A stretch of 64,000 nt of DNA, from NCBI RefSeq assembly GCF_900105245.1, contig NZ_FNSZ01000001.1, forward strand, positions 3,472,001 through 3,536,000, given 5' to 3'. Position 1 is the first letter of the stretch, and every line of letters begins with the position of its first letter. This document shows, piece after piece, positions 53,332-61,043 of the stretch. A model generated the notes under the pieces. The model was not told where the DNA came from, made no database searches, and saw only the letters and a program-made list of their open reading frames with translations. The position numbers were made by a program, and so were the translations under genes. The DNA is from Streptomyces sp. 1222.5 (GTDB taxonomy: Bacteria; Actinomycetota; Actinomycetes; Streptomycetales; Streptomycetaceae).

Positions 53332-53715
53332 TCAGCCGACCGGGACGCCGTTCACCGGCAGGCCGTGCGTGGGCAGGCCCTTCAGCGGCAGACCGCCCAG
53401 CAGGCCCGCGACCGGCTTGGTCGGCCCCTCGGCGATGACGCTCTCGGCAACCGGCTGCGCGGTGCTGAGGCCCTTGCCGACGGCCGGCTGCGCGGCGGCG
53501 ACACCCCGCTCGGCCACCGGCTTGACCTGCTTCAGCGCGCCGCTGTCGGGCAGCGCCTGGACGACCTGCTGGGGAGGCAGGGTCCTGGTGACGGAGTCGA
53601 GGGTCTGCGCGGAGTCCGGGACGGCCGGGGCCGCACCGGCCGCGCCCGCACCGGCGGCGGCGAAGGCGACACCGAGGGCGGCGACACCGAGGGTCTTGGC
53701 AGCAGACTGCTTCAT
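53332..53715 (-). CDS. Small secreted protein, Gly/Pro/Ala-rich
   Basis: The 127-residue protein has a signal peptide (about 1-29, KQSAAKTLGVAALGVAFAAA with cleavage near AGAA), then about 98 mature residues without cysteine. The C-terminal third carries a repeat-like motif GLPLKGLPTHGLPVNGVPVG, and the middle contains AQPAVGKGLSTAQPVAES. No anchor or enzyme motif. The composition resembles the small secreted protein at 47122-47523, but their sequence similarity is weak. Confidence 0.78.
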   Translation of the reverse strand: MKQSAAKTLGVAALGVAFAAAGAGAAGAAPAVPDSAQTLDSVTRTLPPQQVVQALPDSGALKQVKPVAERGVAAAQPAVGKGLSTAQPVAESVIAEGPTKPVAGLLGGLPLKGLPTHGLPVNGVPVG

Positions 53716-53809
53716 GGTGAATGCGTTCCTTGAATGCGGAGAAGGAGATCACGAACGATCTGAGCGGTCCACGACCGTAAACACGCGGCGCCGTCCGCCG
53801 CAAACACCG

Positions 53810-53844
53810 AAATGCGGACGCCTTGTGAAAGCGCGTCCGCATTT
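53810..53844 (-). terminator. Hairpin after the adenosine deaminase gene
   Basis: AAATGCGGACGC (53810-53821) pairs perfectly with GCGTCCGCATTT (53833-53844) around an 11-base loop, 22 bp past the minus-strand stop. Confidence 0.85.
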
Positions 53845-53866
53845 CCGGCCGGGTTCCGGTCGGCGA

Positions 53867-55054
53867 CTAGCCCTCCGGATGACCGGAACCGCTGGTCGAA
53901 GCCGTCTGCTGGAACAGCCATTCGGATTTCAGTTCCGCATATCCGGGCTTGACGACGTCATTGATCATCGCGAGTCGTTCATCGAAAGGAATGAACGCTG
54001 ATTTCATCGCATTGACGGAGAACCACTGGAGGTCGTCGAGCGTGTAGTCGAACGCCTCGACGAGGTGCTCGAATTCCCGGCTCATGGTGGTGTGCGACAT
54101 CAGCCGGTTGTCGGTGTTCACGGTCGCCCGGAAGTGCAGCCTGCGCAGCAGCCCGATGGGGTGCTCGGCGTACGAGCGCGCGGCCCCGGTCTGCAGGTTG
54201 GAGCTGGGGCACAGCTCCAGCGGGATCCGCTTGTCCCGGACGTAGGACGCCAGCCGGCCGAGGGTCACCGCACCGTCCTCGGCGACCTCGATGTCGTCGA
54301 TGATCCGCACCCCGTGCCCGAGCCGGTCGGCGCCGCACCACTGCAGGGCCTGCCAGATCGACGGCAGTCCGAAGGCCTCGCCGGCGTGGATGGTGAAGTG
54401 GTTGTTCTCCCGCTTCAGGTACTCGAAGGCGTCGAGGTGCCGGGTGGGCGGATGGCCGGCCTCGGCGCCGGCGATGTCGAAGCCGACCACGCCGGAGTCC
54501 CGGTGACGGTTGGCGAGTTCGGCGATCTCCAGGGAGCGGGCCGCGTGCCGCATGGCGGTCAGCAGGGCGCCGACCCGGATGCGGTGCCCGTTCTCGCGGG
54601 CGATCCGCTCCCCCTGCCGGAACCCCTCGTTGACGGCCTCGACCACCTGCTCCAGGGTCAGACCCTGGTCGAGGTGCTGTTCGGGCGCGTACCGCACCTC
54701 CGCGTAGACGACCCCGTCCTCGGCGAGGTCCTCGGCGCACTCCCGGGCGACCCGGACGAGCGCCTCCCGGGTCTGCATCACGCCGACGGTGTGCCGGAAG
54801 GTCTCCAGGTACCGTTCCAGCGAGCCGGAGTCGGCGGCCTCGCGGAACCAGATGCCGAGCTTGTCCGGGTCGGTCTCGGGAAGATCCGGGTAGCCCGTCT
54901 CCCGGGCGAGTTCGACGACGGTGCCCGGGCGGAGCCCGCCGTCGAGATGATCGTGCAGCAGAACCTTGGGGGCCCGGCGGATCTGGTCCGCCGTCGGTAC
55001 GTGTGCCGGGATGTGCGCCGGGACGGTCCCAGCCGGTGCAGTCTGGCTCGTCAT
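53867..55054 (-). CDS. add: Adenosine deaminase
   Basis: Add converts (deoxy)adenosine to (deoxy)inosine, which PNP then phosphorolyses. The 395-residue zinc enzyme has the metal-binding [26 protein letters not shown] with the catalytic Glu, [12 protein letters not shown], and [13 protein letters not shown]. An N-terminal extension (1-25) is rich in Thr, Pro and Ala. Its start is 16 bp downstream of a CTACGCGCGTAG palindrome, shared with PNP and deoC, which suggests common control. Confidence 0.95.
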   Translation of the reverse strand: MTSQTAPAGTVPAHIPAHVPTADQIRRAPKVLLHDHLDGGLRPGTVVELARETGYPDLPETDPDKLGIWFREAADSGSLERYLETFRHTVGVMQTREALVRVARECAEDLAEDGVVYAEVRYAPEQHLDQGLTLEQVVEAVNEGFRQGERIARENGHRIRVGALLTAMRHAARSLEIAELANRHRDSGVVGFDIAGAEAGHPPTRHLDAFEYLKRENNHFTIHAGEAFGLPSIWQALQWCGADRLGHGVRIIDDIEVAEDGAVTLGRLASYVRDKRIPLELCPSSNLQTGAARSYAEHPIGLLRRLHFRATVNTDNRLMSHTTMSREFEHLVEAFDYTLDDLQWFSVNAMKSAFIPFDERLAMINDVVKPGYAELKSEWLFQQTASTSGSGHPEG

Positions 55055-55070
55055 TTCCGCACTCTAACGC

Positions 55071-55082
55071 CTACGCGCGTAG
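55071..55082. promoter_or_regulatory. Nucleoside-regulon palindrome, copy 3 (before add)
   Basis: Perfect palindrome CTACGCGCGTAG, 16 bp upstream of the add start on the minus strand and just ahead of a possible -10 (TTAGAGT, minus strand, about 55061-55067). The core is identical to the copies at 39616-39627 and 43698-43709. Confidence 0.75.
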
Positions 55083-55200
55083 AGAGACCGGTGTACGCGT
55101 CAGCTCGTTACCGGTTCCTCCGGCGGTGGTTTTCCGTCGATACGCAAAGGTGACCGCGAGTACGGGTTTCGTACACCGCGCCTTCTGACACTGTTCTGTC

Positions 55201-55971
55201 ATGGGACAGCAAGCGACGCCGGTGCGAACGGCCAGGCTGGGAAAGGCAGTCGGCCCGGAGCCGACGGCGGTCAGCGGAGCGGTGCTGCTGCTCCCCGGCG
55301 GCGAGGAGGTCTCCGCCCGCAGGCCGTCCCCCGTACGGGCGACGGCCTTCGTCCGCTCCCTGAGCCGCCGCATCGCCCGCGCGGGCCGCGGGGAGGGCCT
55401 GGCCGTCCACACCGTCCAGTACCGCTACCGGGGCTGGAACGGCAGCGAGGCGCATCTCGCCGCGGACGCCGAGTGGGCCGCCGGCGAGATCGTACGACGG
55501 TACGGGGACGTTCCCGTGTGCCTGGTCGGCGTGGACATGGGCGGCCGGGCGGCGCTGCGGGCCGGCGGGCACGAGGCGGTGAACTCGGTCGTCGCCCTCG
55601 CCCCCTGGCTGCCGGAGGACGACGTCGCCGCTCCCGCCGAGCCGGTGAAGCAGCTGGTCGGACGCCGGGTGCTGATCGTGCACGGGACCAACGACGAACG
55701 GACCGACCCCGAGCTGTCGTTCCGGTTCGCGGCGCGGGCGAAGAAGGTGAACCGGGAGGTGTGCCGGTTCGAAGTGCACTCCGACGGCCACGGGTTGCAC
55801 GGGCACCGGGACGAAGTCCTCTGGCTGTCGGCCGACTTCACGATGGGGGCGCTGTTCGGCAACCCGCTGTCGCGGCCGGTGGAGGACGCGCTCGCCGCTC
55901 CGCCGCCGATCGGTCTCCGGATGCCGCTCGCGGCGGGGTTCGGCAAGTCGCTGCGGCGGCAGAACGCCTAG
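55201..55971 (+). CDS. Alpha/beta hydrolase-fold protein with aspartate in the nucleophile elbow
   Basis: The 256-residue protein has an alpha/beta hydrolase core: SGAVLLLPGGEEV, VCLVGVDMGGRAALRAGG (nucleophile elbow), RRVLIVHGTNDERTDPE (acid), and VHSDGHGLHGHRDEVLW (His). The elbow residue is Asp (GVDMGG), as in haloalkane dehalogenases and epoxide hydrolases, instead of the usual Ser. The rest of the sequence does not look like either of those enzymes, so the reaction is unclear. No signal peptide. No clear ribosome-binding site precedes ATG 55201, and translation may be leaderless. It converges on the LysR gene with 3 bp between stops. Confidence 0.85.
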   Translation: MGQQATPVRTARLGKAVGPEPTAVSGAVLLLPGGEEVSARRPSPVRATAFVRSLSRRIARAGRGEGLAVHTVQYRYRGWNGSEAHLAADAEWAAGEIVRRYGDVPVCLVGVDMGGRAALRAGGHEAVNSVVALAPWLPEDDVAAPAEPVKQLVGRRVLIVHGTNDERTDPELSFRFAARAKKVNREVCRFEVHSDGHGLHGHRDEVLWLSADFTMGALFGNPLSRPVEDALAAPPPIGLRMPLAAGFGKSLRRQNA

Positions 55972-55974
55972 GCC

Positions 55975-56934
55975 CTACGGAAGCAGATTGCCCCGGCGCG
56001 AGAGCAGGAACCTCTTGAAGGCGGTCACCGGCGGGGTGTCCGGGCGGTCGGCCAGCCAGGCGACGCCGATCTCGCGGGCCGCCCTCGGAGCCGTCACCGT
56101 CAGCTCCACGACCCCGGGGCGCGGGACCGTCGGCGGGGGCAGCAGAGCGACCCCGAGCCCGGCGGCGACCAGGCCCCGCAACGTCTCCGCCTCCTCGCCC
56201 TCGAAGGCGATGCGCGGCTTGAAGCCGGCCTCACGGCACAGGTCGTCGGTGATGCGGCGCAGGCCGTAACCCGGTTCGAGGGTGACGAAGGTTTCCTCGG
56301 CGGCCTCGGCGAGGCGGATGCGGCGGCGGCCGGCCAGCGCGTGGTCCGCCGGGACCACCAGACGGAGCTTCTGCTCGTCCAGCCGCCGGGCGACCAGGTC
56401 GGGCGCGTCCGGGACCGGCGAGGTCAGGCAGAGGTCCAGTTCGCCCGCCCGCAGCCGCTCCAGCATGGCCTCGCCGTAGTTCTGGACCAGGCTGAACCGG
56501 ATGCGCGGGTGGTCGGCGCGGAAGGCGTGCAGCAGGCCCGGCACGGTCTCCGCCCCCATGGTGTGCAGGAAACCGAAGGCGACCTTGCCGGTGGCCGGGT
56601 CGGCGTCCGCCCGGACCTCCTCCACGGCGCGCTCGATCTCCGCGAGGGCGCGTTCGACGGAGGCGAGGAAGGTGCGGCCGGCGGGCGTCAGGGAGACCGT
56701 GCGGCCGTGGCGGGCGAACAGGTCGACACCCAGCTCCTGCTCCAGGCGGGCCATGGCACGGGACAGGGTCGACTGGGGGACGTTCATCTCCTGGGCGGCC
56801 CGGGTGACGTGCTCGGTGCGGGCCACGCCGGCGAAGTACGCGAGGCGGGGCGCGAGCAGTCTCGACATCCCGTGAATGTCTTCTGTGTCACCGGACGGTG
56901 ACAGCCACGCCTGTGACCTCTGCTGATGCGCCAT
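55975..56934 (-). CDS. LysR-family transcriptional regulator
   Basis: The 319-residue protein has an N-terminal LysR helix-turn-helix (RLLAPRLAYFAGVARTEHVT, RAAQEMNVPQSTLSRAMARL) and a substrate-binding domain (about 95-310, GKVAFGFLHTMGAETVPGLL, GLVAAGLGVALLP). It is divergent from an MFS exporter, and the 63-bp gap between the starts contains a T-N11-A site. Control of the transporter is the expected role; the inducer is unknown. ATG 56934 begins a short extension before the helix-turn-helix, and later starts cannot be excluded. Confidence 0.92.
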   Translation of the reverse strand: MAHQQRSQAWLSPSGDTEDIHGMSRLLAPRLAYFAGVARTEHVTRAAQEMNVPQSTLSRAMARLEQELGVDLFARHGRTVSLTPAGRTFLASVERALAEIERAVEEVRADADPATGKVAFGFLHTMGAETVPGLLHAFRADHPRIRFSLVQNYGEAMLERLRAGELDLCLTSPVPDAPDLVARRLDEQKLRLVVPADHALAGRRRIRLAEAAEETFVTLEPGYGLRRITDDLCREAGFKPRIAFEGEEAETLRGLVAAGLGVALLPPPTVPRPGVVELTVTAPRAAREIGVAWLADRPDTPPVTAFKRFLLSRRGNLLP

Positions 56935-56952
56935 GGGAACGATTATGGCGAT

Positions 56953-56965
56953 TCCATGCATTGGA
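56953..56965. promoter_or_regulatory. LysR-type T-N11-A site between the regulator and MFS gene
   Basis: TCCATGCATTGGA has TCCA/TGGA arms and fits T-N11-A, the LysR consensus. It lies between the divergent start codons at 56934 and 56998. Confidence 0.55.
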
Positions 56966-56997
56966 CGGATGAGTGGGGCCCTCCCTACGGTCGAGGC

Positions 56998-58287
56998 ATG
57001 TCTCCCGCCAGTACCGGGGCGTCCACCGCCGTGGACGCCGTCACGTCCGTCACCTCCGCCGACTCCGCGACCGACTCCCGCATGACGCCGGGCGGCCCCG
57101 GCTACCGCCGGATGAGTTTCGCCCTCTTCCTCGCCGGAGTCGCGACCTTCGCCCTCCTCTACTCCACCCAGGCCCTGCTGCCGCTGATCTCCGGCGAGTT
57201 CGGGGTGGCCGCGAGCGAGGCCAGCTGGACCGTGGCGGCCGCGACCGGCGGACTGGCCCTGTTCGTCCTGCCCATGAGCGCCCTGTCGGAGCGCTTCGGC
57301 CGCCGCACCGTGATGACCGCCTCGCTGGCCGTCGCGGTCACGGTCGGGATGCTGGTGCCCTTCGCGCCGTCGATCGGCGTGCTGGTGGTACTGCGCGCGG
57401 TCCAGGGCGCGGCGCTCGCCGGCCTGCCCGCCTCGGCGACGGCCTACCTGGCCGAGGAGGTCCGGCCGAAGGCACTGGTCACGTCGATCGGCCTGTTCGT
57501 CGCGGGCAACAGCGTCGGCGGCATGAGCGGCCGGGTGATCACCGGCTGGGTCGCCCAGGAGTGGGGCTGGCGGGTCTCGGTCGGGGTGATCGGGGCGATC
57601 GCCGTGGCGTGCGCGGTGGCCTTCCGGGCGCTGCTGCCGGCGCCCCGGCACTTCCGGACGGGCTCGCTGCGCCCCCGCGTCCTGCTCGGCACGGTCCGCG
57701 ATCACCTCTCCGACCCGCTGCTGCGCCGCCTGTACGCGATCGGCGCGCTGTTCATGACGGTCTTCGGCGGCGTGTACACGGTGATCGGCTACCGGCTGAC
57801 CGAGGCGCCCTTCGGCCTGCCGCAGGGCATCGTGGGCTCGATCTTCCTGGTCTACCTGGTGGGCACGGTGTCGGCGTCGACGGCGGGCCGGCTGGTGGGC
57901 CGCCTCGGCCGCCGGGGCGCGCTGTACCTGGCCGGCGGTACGACGGCGGCGGGTCTGCTCCTGTCGGTCGCCGACTCGCTGCCGCTGGTCCTGCTGGGTC
58001 TGGTGCTGATCACGGCGGGCTTCTTCGCCGGGCACGCGGTCGCCTCCTCGGCGGTCAGCAAGACGGCCGTGCACGGTCGCGCCCAGGCCTCGGCGCTCTA
58101 CCAGTCCGCGTACTACATCGGCTCCAGCGCGGGCAGCACGGTCGGCGCCATGGCCTTCCACGCGGACGGCTGGACCGGCACGGTCGGTGTCGGCCTCCTC
58201 GCGGTCCTCGGTGTCGTGACGATCACCGTCCTCGGCTCGCGGGCGGCCCGGGTGACGGCCCGCCGGGAGCCGGTGGCCGCGCACTGA
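56998..58287 (+). CDS. MFS transporter
   Basis: The 429-residue protein has twelve predicted transmembrane helices after a 35-residue Thr/Ser/Ala-rich cytosolic start. It has the family loop ALSERFGRRTVMTASLA, SVGGMSGRVITGWVAQEWGW, and LLLSVADSLPLVLLGLVLIT. Of the general MFS, it most resembles the YnfM/CynX-like drug or small-molecule exporters (sequence SWTVAAATGGLALFVLPMSA). The substrate is unknown. ATG 56998 is preferred to an in-frame GTG at 56926, which lies inside the LysR gene. Adjacent LysR regulation is likely. Confidence 0.92.
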   Translation: MSPASTGASTAVDAVTSVTSADSATDSRMTPGGPGYRRMSFALFLAGVATFALLYSTQALLPLISGEFGVAASEASWTVAAATGGLALFVLPMSALSERFGRRTVMTASLAVAVTVGMLVPFAPSIGVLVVLRAVQGAALAGLPASATAYLAEEVRPKALVTSIGLFVAGNSVGGMSGRVITGWVAQEWGWRVSVGVIGAIAVACAVAFRALLPAPRHFRTGSLRPRVLLGTVRDHLSDPLLRRLYAIGALFMTVFGGVYTVIGYRLTEAPFGLPQGIVGSIFLVYLVGTVSASTAGRLVGRLGRRGALYLAGGTTAAGLLLSVADSLPLVLLGLVLITAGFFAGHAVASSAVSKTAVHGRAQASALYQSAYYIGSSAGSTVGAMAFHADGWTGTVGVGLLAVLGVVTITVLGSRAARVTARREPVAAH

Positions 58288-58289
58288 GC

Positions 58290-58311
58290 CCCGCGGCCCT
58301 ACGGCCGCGGG
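58290..58311 (+). terminator. Hairpin after the MFS gene
   Basis: CCCGCGGCC (58290-58298) pairs perfectly with GGCCGCGGG (58303-58311) over a CTAC loop, 2 bp past the stop. Confidence 0.8.
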
Positions 58312-58460
58312 CCCTGCGCCGTCCGTTCATGTCCGGACGGAAACCGGTCCGGGCTGTGCCTTTTCGCGCTCGGGGGGCCATTGTCAGTGGGCTGCGGTAG
58401 CTTCCCAAGTGCTGGCGCGCGAAGAGGCGCGAACAGGACGGCCACAGGGGTGGGTGGACG

Positions 58461-59474
58461 ATGGGCAACGGCACGGCGACCGCGGATCTCGACATCGCGC
58501 TGGAGAAGCACCGCACCGAGCTGACCGGGTACTGCTACCGGATGCTGGGCTCCTCCTTCGAGGCCGAGGACGCGGTGCAGGACACCCTGGTGCGGGCCTG
58601 GCGGAGCTACGACAAGTTCGAGGGCCGGTCCTCGCTGCGCTCGTGGCTGTACCGGATCGCGACGAACGTGTGCCTGGACATGCTGACGGCGGGCAACAAG
58701 CGGGCCCGCCCCATGGATCTGACGGAGTCCACGCCGCTCGCCCAGGCGGCGCTCTCCCCCCGCCCCGACAACACGTGGCTGGAGCCGGTGCCGGACGCCC
58801 GGGTGCTGCCGGCGGTGGGCGACCCGGCGGAGGCCGCGGTCGCCAAGGAGTCGATCCGGCTGGCCTTCATGGCGGCCCTCCAGCAGCTGCCGCCCAAGCA
58901 GCGGGCGGTCCTGATCCTGCGCGAGGTGCTGGCCTGGAAGGCGAGCGAGGTCGCCGAGCTGCTGGACACCACCGTCGCCTCGGTCAACAGCGCGCTGCAG
59001 CGGGCGCGGGCCACGCTCGCGGAGCGCGAGGCGGCGGGCGACCGGGGCGCGGTGTCCGATCCGCTGGACGAGGAGCAGCAGAAGCTCCTGGAGCGGTACG
59101 TCAAGGCCTTCGAGGGCTACGACATGACGGCCCTGACGGCCCTGCTCCACGAGGACGCCGTCATGACGATGCCGCCGTTCGACCTGTGGCTGCGCGGCCC
59201 GGCCGACATCACCGGTTTCATGACCACCCTCGGTGCGTCCTGCGCCGGTTCCCGTCTGCTGCCGGTCACGGCCAACGGGCTGCCGGGCTTCGCGCACTAC
59301 AAGCCCGACCCGGACAACGGCGGGTTCAGCCCGTGGGCGGTGCAGGTGCTGGAACTGTCAGACGGCCGGATCACCGGATTCCACTGCTTCCTCGACACCA
59401 AGCGCTGGTTCCCCCTCTTCGACCTGCCCCTCCACCTGGAAGCGGAGGCCGACGAGGTCGAGAAGAGCGGGTAG
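58461..59474 (+). CDS. ECF sigma factor with C-terminal SnoaL-like domain
   Basis: The 337-residue sigma factor has region 2 (YCYRMLGSSFEAEDAVQDTL, VRAWRSYDKFEGRSSLRSWL), region 4 (LPPKQRAVLILREVLAWKAS, EVAELLDTTVASVNSALQRA) and then a SnoaL_2/NTF2-like domain (about 215-325; ERYVKAFEGYDMTALTALLH). This layout is that of SigG/SigJ-like ECF factors whose C-terminal domain replaces a classical anti-sigma factor in control. ATG 58461 has no strong ribosome-binding site but fits the conserved start. Its 3' 117 bp overlap the convergent STAS-like gene. Confidence 0.93.
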   Translation: MGNGTATADLDIALEKHRTELTGYCYRMLGSSFEAEDAVQDTLVRAWRSYDKFEGRSSLRSWLYRIATNVCLDMLTAGNKRARPMDLTESTPLAQAALSPRPDNTWLEPVPDARVLPAVGDPAEAAVAKESIRLAFMAALQQLPPKQRAVLILREVLAWKASEVAELLDTTVASVNSALQRARATLAEREAAGDRGAVSDPLDEEQQKLLERYVKAFEGYDMTALTALLHEDAVMTMPPFDLWLRGPADITGFMTTLGASCAGSRLLPVTANGLPGFAHYKPDPDNGGFSPWAVQVLELSDGRITGFHCFLDTKRWFPLFDLPLHLEAEADEVEKSG

Positions 59475-59744
59475 CGCGGGGTCGGGGTCCCGCAGCCGTA
59501 TCCGTCCGCCGGCCCGGCGGGCGGCCAGCTCCAGCCGGGCCAGCAGGTCCACGATCCCGAGCCCGGGCGGCCCCAGCCCGCCGACGTCACAGACGACGAC
59601 CCCGGTACCGCCGAGCTCCATCAATGCCCGCACGTCGTCGCACAGCCCCGGCACCGCGTCACGGGTGACGGGGCCCGGCAGCACGAGCACGGCAGGTGTC
59701 CTGGCATTCACGTCGGGTAGACCGGGCGGACGGGCCGAACTCAT
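59358..59744 (-). CDS. STAS-like domain protein without the conserved serine
   Basis: The 128-residue protein resembles a STAS (anti-sigma antagonist) domain: AVLVLPGPVTRDAVPGLCDD (strand-helix start), then VVVCDVGGLGPPGLGIVDLL, where usual members have D-x-S-x-x-x-D-S/T-x-G. The phosphorylated Ser/Thr is replaced by Pro in GPPGLG. The C-terminal 30 residues are encoded opposite the sigma gene and look like translational overrun. ATG 59744 is one choice; GTG 59712 is equally possible. A non-phosphorylatable antagonist or lipid/nucleotide binder is an inference. Confidence 0.65.
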   Translation of the reverse strand: MSSARPPGLPDVNARTPAVLVLPGPVTRDAVPGLCDDVRALMELGGTGVVVCDVGGLGPPGLGIVDLLARLELAARRAGGRIRLRDPDPALPALLDLVGLRFQVEGQVEEGEPALGVEEAVESGDPAV

Positions 59745-59817
59745 CGGAGGGGCGCGCGTGAACGGCCGTCGAAGATCACATTGACCGGGCCGCCCGCTCC
59801 CGTCGAGGGTGGGTTCC

Positions 59818-60738
59818 GTGGCGGGGGTACTGAGCGGGTTCGCGGTGATCGCGGTCGTCATCGGGGTGGGCTATGTGCTCGGGCGGCGCGGGACGCTCGG
59901 CGCCCAGGGCGCCGAGGTACTGACGCGGCTGGCCTTCACGGTGGCCGGTCCGGCGCTGCTGTTCACGACCCTCGCCGAGGCGGACCTCTCCGTGCTCTTC
60001 TCGGGCCGCCTGCTGGTGACGGCGCTGAGCACGGCGGCGGTGTGCGGGGTCTTCGTGGCGGCCGGCACGCTGCGCGGCTGGGGAGTGGGCCGTACGACGA
60101 TCGGCGCGCTGTGCTCCGGCTACGTCAACTCGGGCAACCTGGGCATCCCGATCGCCGCGTACGTGCTGGGCGACGCGTCGCTGGTGGCACCGGTGCTGCT
60201 CTTCCAGGTCGTCCTGGTCACGCCGGTCGCGCTGACGATCCTGGACCTGTCCGGCATGGGCGAGCAGGGCACGGTGCGGCGCCGGCTACTGACGCCGTTG
60301 CGGAACCCGATCGCGGTGGGCTCCCTGTCCGGGGTGGCGGTGTCGGCGGCGGGGTGGCACCTGCCCGGGCCGCTCATGAACCCCCTCACCCTGATCGGCA
60401 ACATGTCCGTGCCCGCGGCCCTGCTGGTCTTCGGCATGTCCCTGCACGGCGGCGCGGCGCCCGGCCGGGGGCGGGACCGCCCGCTGCTCCTGCTGTCGGT
60501 CGCGCTGAAGTCTCTGGGCCAGCCGCTGGTCGCCTGGGTGCTGGCCACGACCCTCTTCGGCCTGCACGGCGCCCCCCTGCTGGACGTGGTGGTCACCTCG
60601 GCCCTCCCGGCCGCGCAGAACCTCTTCACCTACGCGAGCCGCTACCGCGTGGCCGAGTCCCTGGCCCGCGAGTCCGTCCTGCTGTCGACGGTGGTCTCGG
60701 TACCGGTGCTGGTGGGGGTCGCCACGGCCCTGGGGTGA
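59818..60738 (+). CDS. AEC (auxin efflux carrier) family transporter
   Basis: The 306-residue protein has about ten transmembrane helices and the AEC/MleP family shape: VIGVGYVLGRRGTLGAQGAE, RLAFTVAGPALLFTTLAEAD, GALCSGYVNSGNLGIPIAAY (conserved Asn and Gly), NPIAVGSLSGVAVSAAGWHL and TSALPAAQNLFTYASRY. Family members move small organic acids, such as malate, across the membrane. GTG 59818 has GAGGG 9 bp upstream; an earlier GTG (59809) is too close to that site. Downstream lies the Uma2 remnant. Confidence 0.9.
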   Translation: MAGVLSGFAVIAVVIGVGYVLGRRGTLGAQGAEVLTRLAFTVAGPALLFTTLAEADLSVLFSGRLLVTALSTAAVCGVFVAAGTLRGWGVGRTTIGALCSGYVNSGNLGIPIAAYVLGDASLVAPVLLFQVVLVTPVALTILDLSGMGEQGTVRRRLLTPLRNPIAVGSLSGVAVSAAGWHLPGPLMNPLTLIGNMSVPAALLVFGMSLHGGAAPGRGRDRPLLLLSVALKSLGQPLVAWVLATTLFGLHGAPLLDVVVTSALPAAQNLFTYASRYRVAESLARESVLLSTVVSVPVLVGVATALG

Positions 60739-60745
60739 CGCGGGG

Positions 60746-60987
60746 TCAGTCGACGGGGAACTCGCCGGTGTCGATCGTGCTCCCGAACGGCTCGGGCAGG
60801 TGGAGAGGTGGAGCGGAATTCCCGCCGAGGCACAGGCGGCGGGCTTGCTGACGCGGTCGTGCCCGGCGTCGGACTCGGAGGTGACCTCGACGACCAGCTC
60901 GGCGAGGGCGGCGGGGTGGTCGGGGTCCTGGCTGACGGTGAGTGCGCTCACGCCGGTCTCCTCACGGTGCGTCACCGATCCCAGCAT
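60746..60987 (-). pseudogene. Uma2-family (DUF820) endonuclease-like pseudogene
   Basis: Reading the minus strand, 60987 to about 60820 encodes a fragment with ALAELVVEVTSESDAGHDRV and ASAGIPLHL, which fits the middle of Uma2 proteins (LVVEVxSPST, HDRxxKP, YAxAGIP). A frame change then gives LPEPFGSTIDTGEFPVD and a stop, which fits the C-terminus of the same family. About 60 residues of the middle and the whole N-terminus are missing. The junction lies near the short repeat CTCCACCTCTCCACCT at 60801-60816 (minus-strand reading), so a small deletion is likely. I infer an inactive remnant. Confidence 0.75.
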
Positions 60988-60990
60988 GAC

Positions 60991-61024
60991 GAACGGGACC
61001 GGTGGAGGTCCACCGGTCCCGTTC
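60991..61024. terminator. Perfect-stem hairpin after deoA
   Basis: GAACGGGACCGGTGGA (60991-61006) pairs fully with the 16 bases at 61009-61024 over a 2-base loop, 19 bp past the minus-strand deoA stop. Confidence 0.87.
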
Positions 61025-61043
61025 ACCCGAACGATTACGCAGG

